A stretch of DNA of 18,661 nt from SIG469 sp964384255 (lineage in GTDB: Bacteria; Bacillota; Clostridia; Oscillospirales; Oscillospiraceae), in NCBI GenBank assembly GCA_964384255.1, contig CAYLKH010000044.1, positions 1 to 18,661 of the forward strand, in the 5' to 3' direction. A program made the position numbers and the translations under genes. Below the pieces are notes generated by a model that saw only the letters and a list, made by a program, of their open reading frames with translations, was not told the origin of the DNA and did not search any database. Positions 13,486-18,661 of this stretch are shown one piece after another (position 1 is the first letter of the stretch; every line of letters begins with the position of its first letter).

Positions 13486-13535
13486 GTTGCACAATCTGCA
13501 TTTAAGACGCACAATTCGTTTATACGGCCCGTGGC
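13464..13535. promoter_or_regulatory. Inverted repeat with internal direct repeats, candidate operator of the surface-gene pair
   Basis: GCCACGGGCCG (13464-13474) and CGGCCCGTGGC (13525-13535) are perfect reverse complements 50 bases apart. Between them GTCTT (13478-13482) and AAGAC (13504-13508) form an inner inverted pair, and GCACAAT occurs twice in direct orientation (13489-13495 and 13509-13515), 20 bases or about two helix turns apart. Direct repeats two turns apart next to a -35 box are typical of response regulators, including the LytTR type. As RNA the whole could fold as a closed 72-base element, but the likely promoter lies inside it, which favours a DNA site. Confidence 0.5.
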
Positions 13536-13554
13536 CAAATCGGCGGTTACTTGG

Positions 13555-13583
13555 TTGACTTGTATCGCCCTTTGAGATAAAAT
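13555..13583 (+). promoter_or_regulatory. Strong sigma-A promoter of the ABC importer operon
   Basis: TTGACT (13555-13560), exactly 17 bases, TAAAAT (13578-13583). Predicted start is at about 13590, immediately before the ATG of the short leader ORF. It is divergent from the surface-gene promoter; the -35 boxes are about 70 bases apart. Confidence 0.8.
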
Positions 13584-13590
13584 CAATAAC

Positions 13591-13650
13591 ATGGATAACC
13601 GGGTGACCCCTGATGAGTTCATGGGTTACATTTTAAAGAAAAGGCGCTGA
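13591..13650 (+). CDS. Possible leaderless 19-residue leader ORF of the ABC operon
   Basis: ATG at 13591 opens a 19-codon frame, MDNRVTPDEFMGYILKKRR, ending in TGA at 13648-13650. The predicted transcription start is within a base or two of the ATG, and no ribosome binding site precedes it, so it would have to be translated without a leader. The same RNA holds GTGACCC (13603-13609) able to pair with GGGTTAC (13623-13629, one G:U), and GGCG/CGCC (13643-13646 with 13653-13656) right at the stop codon and just before the AAAGGAAAGGG site of the ATPase gene. Translation of the ORF would open these stems. The peptide matches nothing I know. It may be a regulatory leader or chance. Confidence 0.3.
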   Translation: MDNRVTPDEFMGYILKKRR

Positions 13651-13674
13651 TACGCCCAAAAGGAAAGGGAAATC

Positions 13675-14790
13675 ATGAAGGTTGTATTACAGGATCTGAC
13701 TAAAAAATACCCCAGCCGGGGCAAAGGCCCCCGGCAGGACGTGACCGCGGTAAACTGCTTCAATTTTGAGATACCCGACGGCAAGCTTATTGGCCTGCTG
13801 GGGCCTTCGGGCTGCGGAAAAAGCACTACGCTGAACCTCCTCAGCGGGCTGCAAAAGCCCACCGAAGGGAAGATCTTCTTTGGGGACGACGACGTAACTC
13901 AGCTCCCGGCCGAAAAGCGGGGAGTGGGTCTGGTTTTTCAAAACTACGCGCTGTATCCACACCTGACCGTCAGGCAGAACATCATGTTCCCTCTGCAAAA
14001 CCTGAAAGGTGACGACAGGCTGACCAGACAGCAGATGGAAGAAAAAACCATGGAAGCCGCCAGACTGGTCCAGATAGACGAGCTTATGGACCGCAAGCCC
14101 AGCGAGCTTTCCGGCGGTCAGCAGCAGCGGGTGGCCATAGCCAGAGCGCTGGTCAAAACGCCCCGGGTGCTGCTGCTGGACGAGCCGCTGTCAAACCTTG
14201 ACGCAAGGCTGAGGCTCCAGACCAGAGAGGAGATACGCCGTATCCAGCGGGAAACCGGCATAACCACCGTTTTCGTGACCCACGATCAGGAAGAAGCCAT
14301 GAGCATTTCTGACATGATAGTGGTCATGAAGTCCGGCGTTGTCCAGCAGACCGGCAAGCCTCAGGAGGTTTATGACGACCCGGTAAACCTTTTTGTAGCG
14401 TCCTTCCTGGGGACTCCGCCTATCAATGTTTTTGATGCCAGAGTTCAGGACGGCAGGCTTATTATTGGGGATGACACTGTGTTAGACGTTCCGGGAGTCC
14501 CTGACCAGCCGGTCTATGCGGCTATCAGGCCCGAAGGCTTCGTCCCCCGGGAGGACGGGCCTCTGGTGTGCCAGCTGACCGCTGTAGAGGTCATGGGCCG
14601 GGATATCAGCGTTGTATCCACCCACAGCGCAAGCCAGAACTCGGCTATCCGCTCTATAATCAGCTCCGAAAACAGGATCGACATGGCCAGCTCTCAGGTA
14701 AGGTTCGACCTGAAGCCCGGCAAAGTATTTATCTTCCACAGGGAAACTCAGATGCGTATCCGCTTTGAAACAGGGGGAGACAGCATATGA
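13675..14790 (+). CDS. Sugar ABC importer ATPase (MsmK/MalK/UgpC class)
   Basis: A 371-residue ATPase with the full set of ABC motifs: Walker A GPSGCGKST (43-51), Q-loop in VFQNYALYPHLTV (Q89), signature LSGGQQQRVAIARAL (145-159), Walker B VLLLDEP (165-171), D-loop SNLDARL and the switch histidine in VTHDQEEAM (H203). Residues about 240-371 form the C-terminal regulatory OB/TOBE part normal for CUT1-type carbohydrate importers (YAAIRPEGFVP). A small insertion at 14-22 (SRGKGPRQD) in the first strand pair is slightly unusual. It powers import by the two permeases that follow. AAAGGAAAGGG precedes the ATG, and its stop overlaps the next start as ATGA. Having its own ATPase inside the operon differs from the many Gram-positive sugar operons that share one MsmX. 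Confidence 0.95.
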   Translation: MKVVLQDLTKKYPSRGKGPRQDVTAVNCFNFEIPDGKLIGLLGPSGCGKSTTLNLLSGLQKPTEGKIFFGDDDVTQLPAEKRGVGLVFQNYALYPHLTVRQNIMFPLQNLKGDDRLTRQQMEEKTMEAARLVQIDELMDRKPSELSGGQQQRVAIARALVKTPRVLLLDEPLSNLDARLRLQTREEIRRIQRETGITTVFVTHDQEEAMSISDMIVVMKSGVVQQTGKPQEVYDDPVNLFVASFLGTPPINVFDARVQDGRLIIGDDTVLDVPGVPDQPVYAAIRPEGFVPREDGPLVCQLTAVEVMGRDISVVSTHSASQNSAIRSIISSENRIDMASSQVRFDLKPGKVFIFHRETQMRIRFETGGDSI

Positions 14791-15677
14791 ACAGACGAAG
14801 CTGGAAAGCCTGGCTGTATCTGCTGCCGGCGATACTGTTTCTGGGAGCGTTCATGGTTTATCCCCTGATAGATGTTTTTATCTATTCTCTTGAAGAAGGG
14901 TATAACTCGGCATCCCAGACCTTTTATGGCGTCGGGCTGTATAACTATCAATATGTCCTGCGGGACCCGTATTTTTTGCAGGCTGTCAAAAACACCCTTA
15001 TTCTGGTGGCCATAACCGTGCCGGTCTCCACCGCTCTGGCGCTGCTCATATCTGTTGGCCTGAGTTCCATCAAAAAGATAAAGGAGCTTTACCAGACCAT
15101 ATATTTTCTGCCCTACGTTACCAACACTCTGGCAGTCGGTCTGGTATTTATGATACTTTTCAAGCAGACACCCTACACCGATGGCCTTGCCAATCTGATC
15201 ATAGGCTTCTTTGGAGGCTCGGCGGTGGATTTTATAGGCGGCCCATACTGGGCAAAAATGCTTGTGCTGTGCTTCTACACCGTCTGGGTGGTCATGCCCT
15301 TTAAAATACTTATCCTCACCAGCGCCCTGGCGTCGGTCAATCAGGATTATTACAACGCCGCCAAGGTGGATGGAACATCCCGGTTTAGAATTTTTGCCCG
15401 CATAACCCTGCCTATGATATCTCCCACGGTTTTTTACCTGGTGATAACCGGCTTTATTGGAGCGTTCAAGGCATACAGCGACGCTGTTGCACTGTTCGGC
15501 ACCAATCTGAACACTGCGGAAATGAACACCATAGTTGGCTATGTCTACGATATGCTTTATGGCAACAGCGGCGGCTATCCGTCCTATGCTTCTGCCGCGG
15601 CTATTATCCTGTTTGCCATTGTTTTGACCATAACGTGCGTAAATCTGCTTGTCAGCAAAAAGCACGTTTACTATTAA
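14787..15677 (+). CDS. ABC sugar permease, MalF/UgpA class
   Basis: A 296-residue inner-membrane subunit with six likely helices, the first at WLYLLPAILFLGAFMVYPLIDV, the typical start of this class. The cytoplasmic EAA loop that couples to the ATPase reads NAAKVDGTSRFRIFARITLP (about 191-210), with the conserved Gly of DGTS. It forms a heterodimer with the next gene product. The ATG overlaps the ATPase stop by four bases. UgpA-like and MalF-like members cannot be separated by eye, so the substrate may be a sugar, oligosaccharide or glycerol-phosphate compound. Confidence 0.94.
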   Translation: MNRRSWKAWLYLLPAILFLGAFMVYPLIDVFIYSLEEGYNSASQTFYGVGLYNYQYVLRDPYFLQAVKNTLILVAITVPVSTALALLISVGLSSIKKIKELYQTIYFLPYVTNTLAVGLVFMILFKQTPYTDGLANLIIGFFGGSAVDFIGGPYWAKMLVLCFYTVWVVMPFKILILTSALASVNQDYYNAAKVDGTSRFRIFARITLPMISPTVFYLVITGFIGAFKAYSDAVALFGTNLNTAEMNTIVGYVYDMLYGNSGGYPSYASAAAIILFAIVLTITCVNLLVSKKHVYY

Positions 15678-15689
15678 GGGGGCGATGAA

Positions 15690-16565
15690 ATGGATAAACA
15701 GATCGATTATGCAAAGGTCGAAAGGTCTGCCAGAACCGGCGAGATCGCCCGAAAGGCTGTTATTTACGCGCTGCTTACCCTGTGGGCAGTTATGGTACTG
15801 TTCCCGTTTTACTGGATGCTTTTGACATCGGTCAAAAGCTATGGCGCATACAATTCCGAATACATACCCAGATTTTTCACCCTTTCCCCCACCATACAGA
15901 ACTATATCGACGTTTTCACATCGGTACCCCTGGCGAAATACCTTTTAAATACCCTGATCTTCACCGTTTCCACCACCGCATTGATGCTTGTGGTCACGGT
16001 GCTGGCGGCGTTTGCCTTTGCACGGCTGGATTTTCGGGGCAGAGATCTGGTTTTTACCATCTTCCTGTCCCTGATGATGATACCCAGCGAGCTGGTGGTA
16101 ATAACCAATTTCGTGACCATAACCGATCTTGACCTGCGCAACAGCTTTATGGGGCTTATCCTGCCTTCCGTGACCTCTGTATTTTACATTTATCTCCTGC
16201 GGGAGAATTTTGCCCAGATACCTGACGAGCTGTATTATGCCGCAAAGGTAGACGGAACCTCTGACCTGAAATATCTGCTTAAGGTCCTGATACCCATTTG
16301 CAGGCCCACTATAATAACCATAACCATCCTTAAGGTCATTGAATGCTGGAACAGCTATGTATGGCCGAGACTTATAACCGACGACAGCGCTTATTATCTC
16401 GTATCAAACGGTATTCAGGAGCTTAGAGAGAACGGAATGGGCAGAGAAAATATACCGGCCATGATGGCGGCGGTGGTGGTCATATCCATCCCCCTGATAG
16501 TCCTGTTTCTGATTTTCCACAAGAAGATCATGGCCGGAGTTTCCAGAGGAGGTACCAAGGGATGA
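15690..16565 (+). CDS. ABC sugar permease, MalG/UgpE class
   Basis: A 291-residue membrane subunit with six likely helices. It opens with a cytoplasmic N-terminus and the class-typical MVLFPFYWMLLTSVKS, has the ALLxxxAAFAFARLDF segment, and an EAA loop reading YYAAKVDGTSDLKYLLKVLIP. It pairs with the preceding permease. A 12-base gap containing AAGGGGGCGATGAA supplies the ribosome binding site, and the stop overlaps the binding-protein start as ATGA. The C-terminus HKKIMAGVSRGGTKG is normal for the class, where GGxKG is common. Confidence 0.94.
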   Translation: MDKQIDYAKVERSARTGEIARKAVIYALLTLWAVMVLFPFYWMLLTSVKSYGAYNSEYIPRFFTLSPTIQNYIDVFTSVPLAKYLLNTLIFTVSTTALMLVVTVLAAFAFARLDFRGRDLVFTIFLSLMMIPSELVVITNFVTITDLDLRNSFMGLILPSVTSVFYIYLLRENFAQIPDELYYAAKVDGTSDLKYLLKVLIPICRPTIITITILKVIECWNSYVWPRLITDDSAYYLVSNGIQELRENGMGRENIPAMMAAVVVISIPLIVLFLIFHKKIMAGVSRGGTKG

Positions 16566-18157
16566 AAAGAAAAGTATTTGTCCTGGGGCTTATCCTTATT
16601 ATCCTCTGCTCCATGCTGACCGGCTGCCACGGCTCCCGGGGCATGAGCGGGTTCGAAATGCCCGAAAGCTTTGACGAGTCCCGGCAGTATGAGATCACCT
16701 TCTGGGCTAAAAACGATACCAACGTTACCCAGACCAGAATTTACGAAAAGGCTATCGAGGATTTTCAGAAGCTGTATCCCAACATTACTGTCGAGCTTCG
16801 ATTGTACACCGACTACGGTAAGATATATAACGACGTTATAACCAATATCGCCACCAATACGACCCCCAACGTCTGCATAACCTACCCCGACCATATTGCC
16901 ACATATATGACCGGCGACAACACGGTGGTGGCTCTTGACCAGCTGCTGGAGAACGAAAGCTACGGCCTTGGCGGTAGCCAGCTGCGGTACGATTCTCCCA
17001 CTATGGACGAAATGATACCTCAGTTTCTTGATGAATGTGAAATAGACGGCCAGCATTACGCCATTCCCTATATGCGTTCCACCGAAGCCTGCTATATCAA
17101 CAAAACCTACGTGGAGGCTCTGGGCTATGAGCTGCCGGAGACTTTGACATGGGATTTCATCTGGGAAGTTTCCGAAGCGGCTATGGCTCAAAACGACGAT
17201 GGCACCTATAAGCTCAACGGCCAGAACGTCATGATACCCTTTATCTACAAATCCACCGACAATATGATGATCCAGATGCTCAGGCAGAAGGGAGCGGGTT
17301 ACTCCACTGAGGACGGGGAGATACTGCTTTTTAACGATACTACCCGCGAGCTGCTGGAAACCATAGCGCAGCATGTTGAAACCGGGGCGTTTTCCACCTT
17401 CAAAATTTCCAGCTATCCCGCCAACTTCCTCAACGCCGGTCAATGCGTGTTTGCTATCGACTCCACCGCCGGAGCTACCTGGATGGGAACTGATGCGCCT
17501 TTGTCTGATATCAGCGAGGACAAGCTGGTGGAGTTTGAAACCGCGGTCATGACCATTCCGCAGTTTGACACCGAGCATCCCCAGATGATATCTCAGGGGC
17601 CGTCCGTCTGCGTATTTAACAAAAGCGATCCCCAGGAGGTCCTGGCGTCCTGGCTGTTTGCCCAGTATCTGCTGACCAACGATGTCCAGATAGCTTACGC
17701 CCAGACCGAAGGCTATGTACCTGTTACGTCAAAAGCACAGCAAAGCGAGGAATATACGGATTACATCTCCCGCATGGGCGAGGACAATGAGACTTATTAC
17801 GATGTTAAGATAAAAGCTTCTCAGCTGCTGATGGACAATACGGACAATACCTTCGTTACCCCGGTGTTCAACGGCTCTGCATCTCTCCGGGATGCGGCGG
17901 GACAGATGATAGAAAACACTGCCAAGTCCGTCAGACGGCACCAGACGGTGGACGAGGAATATTACGACGATCTGTTCACCGATATGATAGCTCTTTACCG
18001 GCTGGATCAAAGCGGAGATTCGGTAGGCAGCGGTAAAGAGGACTTAGGCCCCTTGCCGACCACCTCCAAAGCCTTGCTGCTGGGCCTCGCAGCTATATGG
18101 GTGCTGATGGGAATTTACGTTTTGGCCGGAAGATGGAAGAAAAAAGGTCAAAAATGA
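16562..18157 (+). CDS. ABC solute-binding lipoprotein (family 1) with extra C-terminal membrane helix
   Basis: A 531-residue protein, longer than the usual 420-450. The signal peptide ends in lipobox LTGC (Cys22). The binding domain starts YEITFWAKNDTNVTQTRIYEKAIEDFQKLYPNI-like, the family-1 opening, and continues with YAIPYMRSTEACYINKTYVEALG, the hinge and ligand-cleft region. Family 1 binds sugars, oligosaccharides or glycerol phosphate; the ligand cannot be named. The C-terminus departs from the family: after a Ser/Gly/Asp-rich linker come about 20 hydrophobic residues (ALLLGLAAIWVLMGIYVLAG) and RWKKKGQK, a stop-transfer pattern. The protein would be held by a lipid at one end and a helix at the other. 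It is last in the operon and translationally coupled. Many aromatic and acidic residues suit an outer-face protein. No good terminator is seen after the stop. Confidence 0.92.
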   Translation: MKRKVFVLGLILIILCSMLTGCHGSRGMSGFEMPESFDESRQYEITFWAKNDTNVTQTRIYEKAIEDFQKLYPNITVELRLYTDYGKIYNDVITNIATNTTPNVCITYPDHIATYMTGDNTVVALDQLLENESYGLGGSQLRYDSPTMDEMIPQFLDECEIDGQHYAIPYMRSTEACYINKTYVEALGYELPETLTWDFIWEVSEAAMAQNDDGTYKLNGQNVMIPFIYKSTDNMMIQMLRQKGAGYSTEDGEILLFNDTTRELLETIAQHVETGAFSTFKISSYPANFLNAGQCVFAIDSTAGATWMGTDAPLSDISEDKLVEFETAVMTIPQFDTEHPQMISQGPSVCVFNKSDPQEVLASWLFAQYLLTNDVQIAYAQTEGYVPVTSKAQQSEEYTDYISRMGEDNETYYDVKIKASQLLMDNTDNTFVTPVFNGSASLRDAAGQMIENTAKSVRRHQTVDEEYYDDLFTDMIALYRLDQSGDSVGSGKEDLGPLPTTSKALLLGLAAIWVLMGIYVLAGRWKKKGQK

Positions 18158-18179
18158 CAATTTCGCCACCATACTAATA

Positions 18180-18207
18180 TTGATTTTAAAAAATTACCGT
18201 GTATAAT
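18180..18207 (+). promoter_or_regulatory. Sigma-A promoter of the last lipoprotein gene
   Basis: TTGATT (18180-18185), 16 bases, a perfect TATAAT (18202-18207), with an A/T-rich stretch before it. Predicted start is near 18214, leaving a leader of about 50 bases that contains GTGC-CTAAA-GCAC. It makes the lipoprotein independent of the ABC operon. Confidence 0.75.
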
Positions 18208-18264
18208 AGGGTTGTCTGAATAACGTGCCTAAAGCACACAGAAAACTGAAATGGAGACGTACAA

Positions 18265-18661
18265 ATGAAAAAATTGATCGCACTTATTATGGCTCTGGTC
18301 CTGGTTCTGGCTTTTGTTGGCTGCTCCAAGACCGATGAAGCGGCTGTGGAAGATACCGCCGCTGTCGAAGAATCCGCCGCCGTAGAAGAAACTCCCGCTG
18401 AAGAAGTGGCCGACGTTAAGGGCGAAGGCGTTATGACCTATGCCGAATATGCTGCCGCTGAGCTTGACAGCGAAGTAGTTATCGAAACTTATGTCCAGGC
18501 CAAGCAGTCCTGGTGGGAAGACAAGGCCACCGTTTACACCCAGGATAAAGACGGCGCCTATTTCCTGTATGACATGGCCTGCTCCGAAGAAGACTATGCC
18601 AAGCTGGTAACCGGCACCAAGATCAAGGTCACCGGCTACAAGAGCGAGTGGGCTGGGGAAG
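18265..18661 (+). CDS. Lipoprotein with probable OB-fold domain, N-terminal part (cut by window edge)
   Basis: Open from the ATG at 18265 to the right edge, 132 codons visible. The signal peptide ends in lipobox FVGC (Cys20). An Ala/Glu-rich linker (about 25-55: EAAVEDTAAVEESAAVEE) leads to a domain starting EGVMTYAEYAAAELDSEVVIETYVQ and running through AKQSWWEDKATVYTQDKDGAYFLYDM and LVTGTKIKVTGYKSEWAGE. The alternating strands and the GTKIKVTGYK turn look like an OB fold. I recall very similar lipoproteins in many gut Clostridia with no assigned function. GGAG lies 12 bases before the ATG, a little far. It has its own promoter, so a link to the ABC importer is possible but unproven. Confidence 0.85.
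   Translation, partial: MKKLIALIMALVLVLAFVGCSKTDEAAVEDTAAVEESAAVEETPAEEVADVKGEGVMTYAEYAAAELDSEVVIETYVQAKQSWWEDKATVYTQDKDGAYFLYDMACSEEDYAKLVTGTKIKVTGYKSEWAGE

Noticed and set aside
13609..13616. CTGATGAG followed by a GAAA downstream, reminiscent of a hammerhead ribozyme core
   Set aside because: The bases before the GAAA do not pair with those after CTGATGA to form stem II, and no stem III or cleavage site is evident.
14748..15665. A 305-codon open frame on the minus strand opposite the MalF-type permease
   Set aside because: It is full of Lys, Gln, His and Arg typical of an antisense of membrane-protein codons, and the plus-strand permease is unmistakable.
16415..17578. A 387-codon open frame on the minus strand opposite the binding-protein gene
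   Set aside because: No domain is recognisable, it crosses two well-supported plus-strand genes, and it has no start context.
18158..18179. Possible terminator after the binding-protein gene
   Set aside because: Only a four-base GTCA/TGAC match is present, with no stable stem or U run.

Overview
The window reads as chromosomal DNA of an anaerobic Gram-positive bacterium of the class Clostridia, probably a gut Oscillospirales-type organism. The evidence is Mini-RNase III followed by an RqcH homologue, a DUF2325 protein, S-layer-homology (SLH) wall anchors, lipoproteins with clear lipoboxes, strong AAGGAG-type ribosome binding sites, consensus sigma-A promoters, and fairly GC-rich coding with frequent CTG, GGG and ATA codons. 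The genus is inference; no rRNA or tRNA is present.

Layout. 1-1204 (minus): the N-terminal part of an AAA_14/DUF4143-type ATPase cut by the window edge, a large nested inverted repeat over its promoter, and a GreA-type transcript cleavage factor. 1253-2305 (plus): an AraC-family regulator with a near-consensus promoter, divergent from greA. 2306-2719: a gene-free stretch made almost entirely of back-to-back palindromes, including two near-identical copies of a 16-bp-stem hairpin, ending in a TTAGC-type palindrome in front of a DUF2325 gene (2720-3004). 3099-4208 (minus): a secreted CHAP-domain wall hydrolase with three SLH-like repeats. 4330-8519 (plus): a tightly packed set, mrnC, rqcH, an EamA/DMT transporter and an ApbE flavin transferase lipoprotein, ending at a two-way terminator.

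8610-13420 (minus): a two-gene set coding for large beta-helix-like proteins. The first gene (1092 aa) has a signal peptide, a BspA-like leucine-rich segment, a beta-helix-like body, SLH-like repeats and a Met/Gly-rich tail. The second (488 aa) is beta-helix-like with a Gly/Pro/Met 10-residue repeat near its N-terminus but has no visible signal peptide. Their shared promoter region carries an 11-bp inverted repeat and a pair of direct repeats. I consider this pair the best candidate for an undescribed surface system.

13555-18157 (plus): a complete carbohydrate-type ABC importer (ATPase, two permeases, solute-binding lipoprotein), stitched together by ATGA overlaps and led by a strong promoter and a possible leaderless 19-codon ORF. 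The binding protein carries an extra C-terminal membrane helix. From 18265 a second lipoprotein of unknown function starts from its own promoter and runs off the window.

The picture is of housekeeping genes (RNA processing, ribosome rescue, transcript cleavage) interleaved with cell-surface genes (wall hydrolase, adhesin-like pair, sugar uptake, lipoproteins). Function calls rest on motifs read by eye; no database search was run.
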